49,626 nucleotides of DNA from F23-B02 sp045601285 (GCA_045601285.1 JAZRZJ010000033.1:1-49626), one strand, 5' to 3'. Positions 39,936-48,000 are shown, numbered from the stretch's first letter. The notes: a model not told the origin generated them from the letters alone. Made by a program: numbers and translations.

Positions 39936-40804
39936 TGGTCAGAGAATCCTATGTGAAATATCTGCTGTCGGTGCTCATGTTCGGCAGCAACGGCGTAATC
40001 GCAAGCTATATTGCCCTAAACAGCTATGAAATCGTGCTTTCCCGCACGGTGCTGGGCGGTCTGGCGCTGGTGCTTATATGCCTCATTACCCGGGAAGCAA
40101 TGCACTTTAAGGAAGTGCCGAAGCAGGCATTTTCGGTTGTGATTTCGGGCATGGCAATGGGCGGAAGCTGGATGTTCCTTTACGAAGCCTACAGTCAGGT
40201 GGGCGTGGGTGTGGCATCGCTTCTGTACTATTGCGGTCCCGTAATCGTCATGGCGCTGTCGCCGGTTTTCTTCCGCGAAAAGCTGACGACACCGAAAATT
40301 GCCGGCTTCCTCGCCGTAATCATCGGTGTTGTACTGATAAACGGAACAGACGGCGGAAAGCTGAACGCCCGGGGCGTTTTCTGCGGCATAATGGGCGCGG
40401 TGCTCTATGCGCTTATGCTCATAACCAATAAGAAAGCAACGAAAATCGTGGGACTTGAAAACTCCATGCTTCAGGTTGTTTCGGCGCTTCTTGTAGTGGG
40501 CGTGTATGTGGTCGTCAGGCAGGGCTTTGCCATGGAAATTCAGCGGTCGGACATTCTTCCGATTCTCGTCCTCGGTCTTGTGAACACGGGACTGGGCTGC
40601 TACTTCTACTTCTCGTCCATTGACTATCTGCCCGTGCAGACCGTGGCTGTCTGCGGCTATATTGAGCCGCTGTCTGCGGTGATCTTCGGCGCGATGATCC
40701 TCCATGAAAGCATGGCCCCTCTGCAGATTCTCGGCGCGGTGCTTATACTCGGCGGCGCCATGTTTGCGGAGCTGTATAAAAGTAAGAAATCCGAGCTCGT
40801 ATGA
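39935..40804 (+). CDS. EamA/DMT-family transporter
   Basis: A 289-residue membrane protein of the drug/metabolite transporter superfamily with ten helices in two EamA repeats (MFGSNGVIASYIALNSYEIVLSR at the start; YIEPLSAVIFGAMILHESM near the end). The ATG at 39935 shares its base with the preceding TGA; a GTG one codon earlier is possible. No separate ribosome site, so translation is probably coupled to the amidohydrolase gene. The last five codons and stop lie in a palindromic terminator. Confidence 0.85.
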   Translation: MVRESYVKYLLSVLMFGSNGVIASYIALNSYEIVLSRTVLGGLALVLICLITREAMHFKEVPKQAFSVVISGMAMGGSWMFLYEAYSQVGVGVASLLYYCGPVIVMALSPVFFREKLTTPKIAGFLAVIIGVVLINGTDGGKLNARGVFCGIMGAVLYALMLITNKKATKIVGLENSMLQVVSALLVVGVYVVVRQGFAMEIQRSDILPILVLGLVNTGLGCYFYFSSIDYLPVQTVAVCGYIEPLSAVIFGAMILHESMAPLQILGAVLILGGAMFAELYKSKKSELV

Positions 40805-40814
40805 GCTCGGATTT
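40787..40814 (+). terminator. EamA gene terminator, first copy
   Basis: AAATCCGAGCTC-GTAT-GAGCTCGGATTT, a 12-bp perfect stem spanning the stop codon. A 24-25 base part of it is repeated at 40978-41002. Confidence 0.8.
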
Positions 40815-40833
40815 GAGACTGACAAAAAACACC

Positions 40834-40978
40834 GTACAGCGATGGAAAACGGAAGGGAAGATAGTGTGAAAGAAACCTATGAAAGGTGTCTTTCACGTTA
40901 AATCAGTTATTTTTATGAACTTTTTATAAAAGTTCATAAAAATAAGCAGCTTGTCAAAAATGCTTTTTTGACAAGCTG
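40834..40978 (+). repeat. Three-hairpin 145-bp repeat, copy A
   Basis: 132 of 145 bases match copy B (45504-45648, opposite strand) without gaps. It holds three stems: GTGAAAGA/TCTTTCAC (40866-40895 region), a 15-bp stem TTTTTATGAACTTTT and complement (40909-40941 region), and AGCTTGTCAAAAA with its complement at the 3' end. Begins GTACAGCG, ends CTG. No coding potential. It lies between two copies of the EamA terminator, and 40811-40833 are unassigned bases before it. Confidence 0.8.
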
Positions 40979-41006
40979 AAATCCGAGCTCGTATGAGCTC
41001 GGTTTT
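40979..41006. terminator. EamA/DUF2461 convergent terminator, second copy
   Basis: AAATCCGAGCTC-GTAT-GAGCTCGG followed by TTTTCTTT; repeats 40787-40810. It lies three bases from the stop of the opposing DUF2461 gene and can serve it. Confidence 0.8.
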
Positions 41007-41008
41007 CT

Positions 41009-41692
41009 TTATATGTCGTATTCCTCCTCGGGAATGTCCGTAAAGGCGGCGGTAAAATATCTGCGCAGAGGCTCAAAGCGCTGTGCGTTTTCGGCGAAGA
41101 CTTCGGCAAAGCGCTCAAAGCTTTCCAGCTCCTCGGGTCTGAAGGTGTAGCGCACAAAAAAGGATTTGTGCTTGAGCCATTCACCTGCGGGGTGGTCCTC
41201 CTCATAACCCCGGGGCATACGCTTGAGCTTGTCACCCGTGAGCTGAAGATTACCCTCGGCTACGAGCATGTCAAGCTCCTCAAAATTGCGTGCGATGTAG
41301 CTTCTGAGGGTGTTCACCTGCTCGGGAAGCCATGTCCACACGCCCGTTCCCATATAACAGCCCTCGTGGGAGATGTGAACATAGAAGCTGAAGGGCAGAA
41401 AATCCTTTTTGAAGGGGGAGAAATAGGCGCGGAAGGAGGGGTTATAGGGCTCCTTGCTCCTGCTGTAGCGCATATCCCGTGGAATGCGGTACATGAGCTC
41501 CTTGGGCTCGGTGAAAAGCAGACTTTCGGAAAACTCCGTGTCCAGCTTTATGACCTCGTATTTCAGCATATCCACAAGCAGCGTGAAGTCTTCCTTCGCC
41601 AGCTCGTAATCACGGTGGTTGTCGTGAAACCATGTGCGGTTGTTGTTTTCGCTCAGCGCCTTTGTATAGGCAAAAATGCGTTCAAAATTCAT
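41009..41692 (-). CDS. DUF2461 family protein
   Basis: A 227-residue soluble protein. NNNRTWFHDNHRDYELAKEDF near the N terminus, YRIPRDMRYSRSKEPYNPSFRAYFSP in the middle and GTGVWTWLPEQVNTLRSYI are characteristic of DUF2461 (TIGR02453). Length is typical. The family is common in bacteria and has no established function. Single gene; its end lies against the duplicated terminator. Confidence 0.88.
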   Translation of the reverse strand: MNFERIFAYTKALSENNNRTWFHDNHRDYELAKEDFTLLVDMLKYEVIKLDTEFSESLLFTEPKELMYRIPRDMRYSRSKEPYNPSFRAYFSPFKKDFLPFSFYVHISHEGCYMGTGVWTWLPEQVNTLRSYIARNFEELDMLVAEGNLQLTGDKLKRMPRGYEEDHPAGEWLKHKSFFVRYTFRPEELESFERFAEVFAENAQRFEPLRRYFTAAFTDIPEEEYDI

Positions 41693-41867
41693 GGTATCCT
41701 CGCGTGTTTTTTACTGAGTAATAATGATAACATCTGAGAAAAATAACGTCAACGAAAAATAAAATACAAAACAGTACGGAAAAATTTGTTGCATATTCCA
41801 TATTTACATCGTCCTGTAATAATGATAGAGTTTGGTTAACATAACAAACTTTGAAGAGGTAAGGGAT

Positions 41868-42554
41868 ATGAGAAGAATTACAGCGTTTATTATGGCGGTT
41901 CTGATGCTTGCGGCACTGTGCGCCTGTACGGCGGAGGACGGGCATACGCCCGGGGAATCGGCGGACCTTGCGGAAAAACTGGTATCACAGGTGAAATGCG
42001 ATTATGAAGGTGCGACGGACAAGGCTCTTGCCTGCAGTCTTGAATGGCTCTGCTACGGCGCATTTTCATCTGCGGATGCAGATGAAATTCTGGCCTGCTT
42101 CAACGCGACGCCCGAAAGCCATCCCGACGGCCTTGACAAAACCGTAATTGCGCTTTTCGACGCGGAAACCCATGCAATAATCGCTCAAAGGATTATTCAT
42201 CAGGATGCGGTGCAGGTGACGACCTATACCGACAGCTGCGGCCGGAGCTATGTGCTGTATTATAGTGTGCAGGCGGGTACGGGCTATGTTTTTACCGATA
42301 TGGAGCTTCTGACAGCGGAAAACGGAGAATTCACGGAAAAGAATCTGTGCGACATGGAGCTTCGGGAATGGTATCATTATGCGCTTACTGCGGAAAAATC
42401 AATACTCGTCATTGATTGCGGCGAGGCTGTCTCCACCCCGCATCCCGATATTGCCTCCGCCGAGCTCAATATTATCGCGGAGCTTGCATGGGATGAGGAG
42501 AGCGCGGTTTTCGTGCAAAAGGATGCGGAAATGTTTTGCTATCTCAGCATCTGA
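41868..42554 (+). CDS. Lipoprotein of unknown function
   Basis: A 228-residue exported protein. Signal peptide with hydrophobic core FIMAVLMLAALCAC ending in a lipobox-like LCAC, so Cys is probably lipidated and the protein anchored outside. The mature part is acidic, with four further cysteines and no domain I recognise. The ATG at 41868 follows GAGGTAAGGG; an in-frame ATG twelve codons upstream would bury the signal peptide. Neighbours give no clear hint. Confidence 0.75.
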   Translation: MRRITAFIMAVLMLAALCACTAEDGHTPGESADLAEKLVSQVKCDYEGATDKALACSLEWLCYGAFSSADADEILACFNATPESHPDGLDKTVIALFDAETHAIIAQRIIHQDAVQVTTYTDSCGRSYVLYYSVQAGTGYVFTDMELLTAENGEFTEKNLCDMELREWYHYALTAEKSILVIDCGEAVSTPHPDIASAELNIIAELAWDEESAVFVQKDAEMFCYLSI

Positions 42555-42564
42555 TATAAAAATC

Positions 42565-42593
42565 TTGCTTTAATAATCATATTGTTATATAAT
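42565..42593 (+). promoter_or_regulatory. Promoter of the NSS transporter gene
   Basis: TTGCTT (42565-42570), 17-base spacer, TATAAT (42588-42593). Confidence 0.7.
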
Positions 42594-42626
42594 TTTTCTG
42601 TTAATTCTTTGAATTGGAGAAACCGT

Positions 42627-43997
42627 ATGAAAAGAGAAAGTCTCGGAAGTCAGCTCGGCTTTATCATGCTGAGCGCGGCCTGCGCCATCGGTCTCGGCAA
42701 TGTATGGAAGTTTCCCTACATGGCAGGTCAGTTCGGCGGCGGCGTATTTGTTTTATTCTACCTGATCTTCCTCGTAATATTCGGCATTCCCGTGCTTCTG
42801 TCCGAGTATGCCATGGGACGCGGCAGCCGCATAAGCCCTATCCGCTTCTATCAGGAGCTGGAGCCCAAGGGCAGCAAGTGGCATCTCCACGGACCCTTTG
42901 CAATGTTCGGCAACTATCTGCTCATGATGTTCTACGTCAATGTTGCGGGCTGGATCGTCAAGTATTTCATTCAGACCGTAAGAGGCGGCTTTGAGGGGCT
43001 CACCCCCGACGAAGTTGCAGGCGTTTTCGGCGGCTTCCTTTCCCAGCCCGTTGAAATGCTCATTTACATGGCAGTTGTTGTCATCATCGGCTTCGTGATC
43101 TGCTCCTTCAGTCTGCAGAAGGGTCTTGAGCGCGTTACCAAGTATATGATGCTTGCTCTGTTCGCAATCATGATTGTACTTGCGGTCAACAGCTTCACCA
43201 TGAGCGGTGCAAAGGAAGGACTTTCCTTCTACCTGAAGCCCGACTGGGCTGCGGCACAGAAGGCGGGTATAGGCAACGTAATCGTCGGCGCCATGAATCA
43301 GGCCTTCTTCACTCTGGGTCTCGGCGTAGGCTCCATGGCGATCTTCGGAAGCTACATCGACAAGAAGCATACCCTGCTGGGCGAATCCGTAAAGGTTGTC
43401 TGCCTTGACACCTTCGTTGCACTCACTGCGGGTCTCATCATCTTCCCCGCCTGCTTCACCCACGGTGTTGAGGTTTCCTCCGGACCTCCTCTCATCTTCA
43501 TCACTCTGCCCAACATTTTCATAAATCTTCCCGGCGGACGTTTCTGGGGCAGCCTGTTCTTCGTTTTCATGACCTTTGCGGCGCTCTCCACCGTGCTTGC
43601 CGTGTTCGAGAACATCGTTGCCTGCTGCATGGACCTCTTCGGCTGGAGCCGCAAAAAGTCCTGCCTCATAAACTGCCTGGCAATGCTCGTGCTGGCAATG
43701 CCCTGCGCACTGGGCTTCAACGTGTGGTCGGGCTTCATGCCCTTTGCCGACGGCAGCAATGTGCTTGACCTTGAGGACTTCATTCTCAGCAATTGCCTCC
43801 TGCCCATCGGTGCCTTCCTCTTTGTTGTGTTCTGTACCAGCAAAAAGGGCTGGGGCTGGGAAAACTTCAAGGCCGAGGCCAATGAGGGCAAGGGACTTAA
43901 GGTCAGGGACTGGATGCGTCCCTATATGACCTATGTTCTTCCCGTAATGATTGCTGTGCTGTTTGTGGTCGGCATCGTAACCTTCAAATTCAGCTGA
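42627..43997 (+). CDS. Neurotransmitter:sodium symporter (NSS/SNF) family transporter
   Basis: A 456-residue LeuT-fold transporter with about eleven helices, the usual bacterial number. Helix 1 carries SAACAIGLGNVWKFPYMAGQFGGG with the unwound glycine-rich centre that binds substrate and Na+; helix 6 region is NQAFFTLGLGVGSMAIFGSY. It takes up an amino acid or related solute with sodium; which one cannot be told. ATG at 42627 follows GGAG; the earlier start would overlap the promoter. Confidence 0.92.
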   Translation: MKRESLGSQLGFIMLSAACAIGLGNVWKFPYMAGQFGGGVFVLFYLIFLVIFGIPVLLSEYAMGRGSRISPIRFYQELEPKGSKWHLHGPFAMFGNYLLMMFYVNVAGWIVKYFIQTVRGGFEGLTPDEVAGVFGGFLSQPVEMLIYMAVVVIIGFVICSFSLQKGLERVTKYMMLALFAIMIVLAVNSFTMSGAKEGLSFYLKPDWAAAQKAGIGNVIVGAMNQAFFTLGLGVGSMAIFGSYIDKKHTLLGESVKVVCLDTFVALTAGLIIFPACFTHGVEVSSGPPLIFITLPNIFINLPGGRFWGSLFFVFMTFAALSTVLAVFENIVACCMDLFGWSRKKSCLINCLAMLVLAMPCALGFNVWSGFMPFADGSNVLDLEDFILSNCLLPIGAFLFVVFCTSKKGWGWENFKAEANEGKGLKVRDWMRPYMTYVLPVMIAVLFVVGIVTFKFS

Positions 43998-44012
43998 GCT
44001 TAATTAAAAATT

Positions 44013-44038
44013 CCCGATGCACCGCATCGGGAGTTTTT
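44013..44038 (+). terminator. Terminator of the NSS gene
   Basis: CCCGATGC-ACC-GCATCGGG then AGTTTTTG. Confidence 0.9.
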
Positions 44039-44040
44039 GC

Positions 44041-44069
44041 TTTACAGAGAAAAAATCAGGGATTATAAT
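44041..44069 (+). promoter_or_regulatory. Promoter of the GNAT-HAD operon
   Basis: TTTACA (44041-44046), 17-base spacer, TATAAT (44064-44069). Confidence 0.7.
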
Positions 44070-44095
44070 AGAAAAAAACACGGAGGAAAAGAAAG

Positions 44096-44587
44096 ATGAG
44101 CTTTGAGATAATTCCCGCCTATGATAAGCAGGACGAGGTGCGTGAGCTTTTCGGAGAGTACACCGATTACCTTGTTGAAAACGATAAAAAATTTGCCGAA
44201 TATCTGGAAATACAGAATTATGATGATGAGCTTAAAGACCTGAGGGTGAAGTACGGCAAGCCTTACGGAAGCCTTTACGTTGCCAGGGAAAACGGCGCTC
44301 TGGTGGGCTGCGTCGCCATGAAAAAGCACGAGGGCGATGAAAATACGGGGGAGCTGAAGCGGCTGTATGTGCGCCCCGAATTTCGAGGCAAAGGCTATGC
44401 CCGAAAGCTCAGCGAGAAAATCGTTGAGGACGCAAAAGCCGCGGGCTACAGGGCGCTTTATCTTGACACCCTGCCGTTTCTTGTGGCGGCGCAGCATCTG
44501 TACGGAAGCATGGGCTTTGAGGTCTGCGAAGCCTATAACGATGACCCCATGGGCTGCTCTATTTTCATGCGCAAGGAACTGAACTGA
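44096..44587 (+). CDS. GNAT-family N-acetyltransferase
   Basis: A 163-residue acetyltransferase. The acetyl-CoA-binding motif A is RLYVRPEFRGKGYARKLSEK (RGKGYA), preceded by the acidic beta-strand GELKRLYV; the C-terminal LYGSMGFEVCEAY matches the family's last motif. GGAGG lies upstream of the ATG. It overlaps the HAD gene by one base (TGATG). Acetylates an unknown amine; such pairs with HAD phosphatases may act in metabolite repair, but that is speculation. Confidence 0.88.
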   Translation: MSFEIIPAYDKQDEVRELFGEYTDYLVENDKKFAEYLEIQNYDDELKDLRVKYGKPYGSLYVARENGALVGCVAMKKHEGDENTGELKRLYVRPEFRGKGYARKLSEKIVEDAKAAGYRALYLDTLPFLVAAQHLYGSMGFEVCEAYNDDPMGCSIFMRKELN

Positions 44588-45273
44588 TGATAAAACACGT
44601 GCTTCTTGACATTGACGATACCATTCTCGACTTCAAAAAGGCCGAGGCAATTGCCATACGAAAAACCTTTCAGCATATGGGCATTCCCGTTGACGATGGA
44701 TTGATTGCCCGATACAGCGAGATAAATCAGCGGCAGTGGGAGCGCCTTGAGCGCGGCGAGCTTACACGCGAGCAGGTGCTTGTGGAGCGCTTCAATATTC
44801 TCTTTGAGGAAATAAACGTAAAGGCGCCCGCCGAAATGGCTCAGGCTACATACGAGTATCTTCTCGGCATCGGCCACTATTTCATTGAGGGCGCGGAAGA
44901 GCTTCTCCGTAAGCTCTACGGGAAATATGACCTTTACGTTGTTTCTAACGGCACCGCAAATGTTCAGGACAGACGGCTTAAAAGCGCGGATATAGTCAAG
45001 TATTTCAAGGGGATTTTCATTTCCGAGCGTGTGGGCTTCAACAAGCCCGCGAAGGAATTTTTCGACACCGCTTTTGCGGGGGAGAAGGACTTTGACCGCG
45101 ACTGCGCAATTCTTGTGGGCGACAGCCTTACCTCCGACATTCTCGGCGGCATCAATGCGGGAGTGAAGACCTGCTGGTTCAATCCGAATAGCAAGCCGTC
45201 ACGCCCCGACATTGTTCCCGATTACGAGATAAAAAAGCTTTCGGAGCTTCCCGAACTGCTGGAAAGGATATAA
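44587..45273 (+). CDS. HAD-superfamily phosphatase, YjjG-like
   Basis: A 228-residue HAD hydrolase. Motif I is LLDIDDTILDF (nucleophile Asp near residue 8), motif II VVSNGTANVQ, motif III the Lys in RVGFNKPAKEFF and motif IV VGDSLTSDILGG. The sequence matches YjjG-type nucleotidases that hydrolyse noncanonical pyrimidine monophosphates. Second gene of the operon with the GNAT gene. Confidence 0.9.
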   Translation: MIKHVLLDIDDTILDFKKAEAIAIRKTFQHMGIPVDDGLIARYSEINQRQWERLERGELTREQVLVERFNILFEEINVKAPAEMAQATYEYLLGIGHYFIEGAEELLRKLYGKYDLYVVSNGTANVQDRRLKSADIVKYFKGIFISERVGFNKPAKEFFDTAFAGEKDFDRDCAILVGDSLTSDILGGINAGVKTCWFNPNSKPSRPDIVPDYEIKKLSELPELLERI

Positions 45274-45309
45274 TGCGTGCAGCGGATTGTCGCGGCGAAA
45301 TTCAAACAA

Positions 45310-45394
45310 CTGTCATTCTGAGGAGCACAGCGACGAAGAATCTCCGGCGGTGCTTCTGGTAACAGGGGATTCTTCGCTGCGCTCAGAATGACAG
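45310..45394. repeat. 85-bp palindromic repeat of the TCATTCTGAG type
   Basis: CTGTCATTCTGAG (45310-45322) and CTCAGAATGACAG (45382-45394) are exact inverted copies; inner GAAGAATC and GATTCTTC also pair, so the unit forms one hairpin. The sequence style (TCATTCTGAG...GAAGAATC) resembles palindromic repeats found scattered in many bacterial genomes. It lies in the 385-base gap after the HAD gene. Confidence 0.75.
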
Positions 45395-45455
45395 GGTGAT
45401 TGTTATTGCGGTGTCGTACCTGTGAGGTTTGCGTTTTACAACTCGTCCGACACGT

Positions 45456-45503
45456 CATTGAATATATATGAAAAAGACACCCAAGGGTGTCTTTTTCATA
45501 TAT
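45456..45503. terminator. Distal copy of the sfp/HAD convergent terminator
   Basis: ATGAAAAAGACACCC-AA-GGGTGTCTTTTTCAT is a 15-bp perfect hairpin. Its flank CATTGAATATAT is an inverted copy of the sfp gene end at 45663-45674, so the original site was a longer palindrome now split by repeat copy B. Confidence 0.85.
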
Positions 45504-45648
45504 CAGCGTGTCAAAAAAGTATTTTTGACACGCAGCTTGTTTTTATGAACTTTTAGAAAAAGTTCATAAAAATTGCTTATTTAAAGTGAAAGACACCTTT
45601 CATAGGTTTCTTTCACACTTTCTTCCCTTCCGTTTTCCTACGCTGTAC
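45504..45648 (-). repeat. Three-hairpin 145-bp repeat, copy B
   Basis: Inverted relative to copy A (40834-40978), 91% identical, no gaps. In the third stem the pair T-A of copy A is G-C here (AGCTTGTC/GACAAGC versus GCGTGTC/GACACGC), a compensatory change that keeps the stem. It is flanked by direct repeats of 18 bases (45486-45503 and 45649-45666) made of terminator sequence, and in sense orientation begins just after the sfp stop region. Confidence 0.8.
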
Positions 45649-45658
45649 GGTGTCTTTT

Positions 45659-46222
45659 TCATATATATTCAATGTGTATTTCGATTTCACCGAGGTCGGA
45701 TTCTGATGCAAGTCCAATGTGATAGCCCTCATAGATAAAATGCCTTGTGCGGAAAGCGGAAATGTCGGTTGAGGAAAGGGCGCTAAGCCCCGCGCCGCTG
45801 CATTTTATGCAGGCCTCCTTAATAACCCAAAGAGCGCAGAAGTCCTCTTCGGGATTTTCGGCTGCGGCGATTTTTGCATATTCCTCTTCCGTGAAAAAGC
45901 GCTTTGCAGCAGGAAGAATGTTTTCACGCGGCGCTTCGATGTCAGCGCCGATCTCGCAATCGCCCACGGCACAGACGGCAAAGCTTCCGCTGTGGGAAAG
46001 GGAGAAGTGAAGCCCCTCCGCAAAAGGCTTTCCGCTGCCGGCAACCGAGTATTCAAAGTCCTCGCCAAAGGCACAGCGCAGAAGATGCTCCGCGCCGAGA
46101 GAACGGCGCCTGTCCGCATCGTGCTTAAGACGCAGAGTTTTTTCACGCCGGTAAGCAGATGCCTTTCTCAGCTCGGTCTCAATGTCGAGACCGCTTATGT
46201 CGGCGATGTAAAGCTTAGTCAT
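45659..46222 (-). CDS. Sfp-type 4'-phosphopantetheinyl transferase
   Basis: A 187-residue enzyme that transfers phosphopantetheine from CoA to carrier proteins. Motifs: GKPFAEGLHFSLSHSGSFA, the Mg-binding IGADIE and FFTEEEY, and WVIKEACIKCSGAGL (W-x3-KEA-x2-K). It is shorter than Bacillus Sfp (about 225) but all three core motifs are intact. Start overlaps the HD gene stop (ATGA). No acpS was seen; the AcpP at 21269-21496 is a likely substrate. The stop codon lies in the terminator palindrome. Confidence 0.9.
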   Translation of the reverse strand: MTKLYIADISGLDIETELRKASAYRREKTLRLKHDADRRRSLGAEHLLRCAFGEDFEYSVAGSGKPFAEGLHFSLSHSGSFAVCAVGDCEIGADIEAPRENILPAAKRFFTEEEYAKIAAAENPEEDFCALWVIKEACIKCSGAGLSALSSTDISAFRTRHFIYEGYHIGLASESDLGEIEIHIEYI

Positions 46223-46761
46223 GCCATCATTGCGTTAAGGGTCTTTTCAAGCAGAGTGTCCAGATCCCAGCCCAGCATTTCGGCGCCCTTTGAGATGACC
46301 TCGCGGGAACAGCCTGCGGCGAACTTCTTGTCCTTGAATTTTTTCTTGACGGATTTGACCTCCATGCCCTCAAAGCCCGTGGGACGCATGAGTGCCGCGG
46401 CACCGATAAGACCCGTGAGCTCGTCCACGGCGAAAAGCACCTTTTCCATGAATTTTTCGGGGGCAACGTCAATGCAGATGCCGTAGCCGTGGCAGATGAC
46501 GGCATGGATCATGTCCTCATCTATGTCAAGCTCATGGAGCATTTCGTTTGCCTTGACACAGTGCTGTTCGGGATAAAGCTCAAAGTCAATGTCGTGAAGC
46601 ATGCCGACGGCTGCCCAGAAATCCACGTTTTCGGGGTCAAATTCCTTTGCAAGCTCGCCCATTACCTTTGAAACGGTCTCGGCGTGCGAGAGGTGGAAGG
46701 GGTCCTTGTTGTAGCGCGCAACAAGCTCACGCGCCTGCTCTGCGGTAGGAATATAACTCAT
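46219..46761 (-). CDS. HD-domain phosphohydrolase
   Basis: A 180-residue HD-superfamily protein. HLSHAETVSKVM supplies the first His, MLHDIDFELYPEQH the His-Asp pair, and ICHGYG a further metal ligand; a single domain with no partner domain. Such proteins cleave phosphate esters of nucleotides or second messengers; substrate unknown. It is 13 bases after the acetyltransferase gene with GGAGTG before the ATG, and overlaps the PPTase gene, so the three form an operon. Confidence 0.85.
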   Translation of the reverse strand: MSYIPTAEQARELVARYNKDPFHLSHAETVSKVMGELAKEFDPENVDFWAAVGMLHDIDFELYPEQHCVKANEMLHELDIDEDMIHAVICHGYGICIDVAPEKFMEKVLFAVDELTGLIGAAALMRPTGFEGMEVKSVKKKFKDKKFAAGCSREVISKGAEMLGWDLDTLLEKTLNAMMA

Positions 46762-46774
46762 TTTATCACTCCGT

Positions 46775-47434
46775 TCATTTTTTATTTTTGATTATTTTCA
46801 TCCAGTCATCGCCGCCCTGCTTGACGACCTCCCATGCCTCGTCGTCAAACTCGCGGTCCTTGAAGAAATAGCGCATATCGTCGTCGGTAATCTCCCTTAT
46901 CACACGGCAGGGTACACCTGCGGCGATTACATTTGAGGGAATGTCCTTATTGACAACGCTGCCTGCGCCTATTGTTACGTTGTCGCCGATATGTACGCCG
47001 GGCAGAACAATTGTGCCTGCGCCGAGCCACACATTGTCACCTATCGTTATGTCGATACCGTATTCGTAGTGCGTGTTGCGCGCCTGAGGATGTACGGGGT
47101 GTCCTGCGGTGGTGATGGTGACGTTGGGGCCTATCTGTGCATTGTCGCCTATCGTAACTCTGCCTACGTCAAGCACGACAAAATTGGTGTTGGCGTAGAA
47201 ATTGTCTCCTAAGTAAAGATTATCGCCGTAGTCGCAGGAGAAGGGCGGCTCAATATAGGCAAGACCCTTGCGGTGAACGCCCATACGGTTAAGCAGATAG
47301 TTTACGCGGGGAAGATTGAAGGATATCATGCGGCGGTATTTCCGCACAAACCATTTTGTCTTAAACTGCTTCAGCACCAGCTTTGTGTCGGAGATATAAG
47401 CTATGTTTTTAAGTCTTCGCGTGTTGTTGTCCAT
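46775..47434 (-). CDS. Maltose/galactoside O-acetyltransferase-like protein
   Basis: A 219-residue left-handed beta-helix acetyltransferase of the LacA/NodL/Maa group. Hexapeptide repeats run through the second half (ITIGDNVWLGAGTIVLPGVHIGDNVTIGAGSVV), and GHPVHP with the catalytic His near residue 127 precedes them; VIAAGVPCRVIREI closes the helix. The ATG at 47434 follows GAGG; an earlier in-frame start adds an unrelated leader. First gene of the operon with HD hydrolase and PPTase genes. Acetylates a sugar, identity unknown. Confidence 0.88.
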   Translation of the reverse strand: MDNNTRRLKNIAYISDTKLVLKQFKTKWFVRKYRRMISFNLPRVNYLLNRMGVHRKGLAYIEPPFSCDYGDNLYLGDNFYANTNFVVLDVGRVTIGDNAQIGPNVTITTAGHPVHPQARNTHYEYGIDITIGDNVWLGAGTIVLPGVHIGDNVTIGAGSVVNKDIPSNVIAAGVPCRVIREITDDDMRYFFKDREFDDEAWEVVKQGGDDWMKIIKNKK

Positions 47435-47466
47435 ACTGCACCTCATTGCACTCTGCTTATGCTGTA

Positions 47467-47495
47467 AATTTAGCATATTTTGCAGCGGCATACAA
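47467..47495 (-). promoter_or_regulatory. Promoter of the acetyltransferase-HD-PPTase operon
   Basis: Minus strand TTGTAT (47495-47490), 17-base spacer, TAAATT (47472-47467). Confidence 0.55.
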
Positions 47496-47507
47496 GTAGT
47501 GCAAATG

Positions 47508-47538
47508 AAAAAAGCAGCTCATAATGAGCCGCTTTTTT
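47508..47538 (-). terminator. Terminator of the small lipoprotein gene
   Basis: AAAAAAGC-A-GCTCAT and ATGAGC-C-GCTTTTTT arms with one mismatch and a one-base centre. Confidence 0.8.
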
Positions 47539-47554
47539 CACATTAGAGATTATT

Positions 47555-47905
47555 TTACGGTGTAACTGCCTGAGTGCCTGGGACGGCGGTGTTCTGCGGC
47601 TTGTCTGCGTTGTTCTTATCGTTGCCGTTGCCGGTGATGTCATCAACTCCGTTTTTAACACCCTCGCCGACATCTTCAATGCCCTCACCGATATCGCCTA
47701 TGAGCCCCTTGTCGTTCTCATTTGCACCGCTGCTGTTTTTGTCATCTGACTTATCCTTGCTGCCTGCGTTGTTCTTATCATTGGTGTTTGCGTTGTCGGT
47801 AACAACGGTGCCGTCGTTGTCGCTAACGTTGCCGCCGTCGGTGCAGGCGCACAGAGACAGGCACAGCACTGCAAGTGCCAGAATAAGAAGAATATACTTT
47901 TTCAT
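47555..47905 (-). CDS. Small low-complexity lipoprotein
   Basis: A 116-residue protein with a clear lipoprotein signal (MKKYILLILALAVLCLSLCAC; lipobox LCAC). The mature chain is dominated by Asn, Asp, Lys and Gly (NDKNNAGSKDKSDDKNSS) with one amphipathic segment GLIGDIGEGIEDVGEGV near residue 67, and ends in PGTQAVTP. No domain recognised. AGGAGG lies nine bases before the ATG. Similar proteins are common in Clostridia; role unknown. Confidence 0.8.
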   Translation of the reverse strand: MKKYILLILALAVLCLSLCACTDGGNVSDNDGTVVTDNANTNDKNNAGSKDKSDDKNSSGANENDKGLIGDIGEGIEDVGEGVKNGVDDITGNGNDKNNADKPQNTAVPGTQAVTP

Positions 47906-47971
47906 ATAAAAAACCTCCTGCTTATCAGTTTTGCACAGATAGTATTTGCGAAGATTGCAAATATATTCACA

Positions 47972-48000
47972 TTGAAAATATTTGATTTTCGTGATATACT
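47972..48000 (+). promoter_or_regulatory. rlmD promoter, directly abutting the start codon
   Basis: TTGAAA (47972-47977), 17-base spacer, TATACT (47995-48000). The ATG begins eight bases after the -10 box, where transcription itself should start. Confidence 0.65.
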
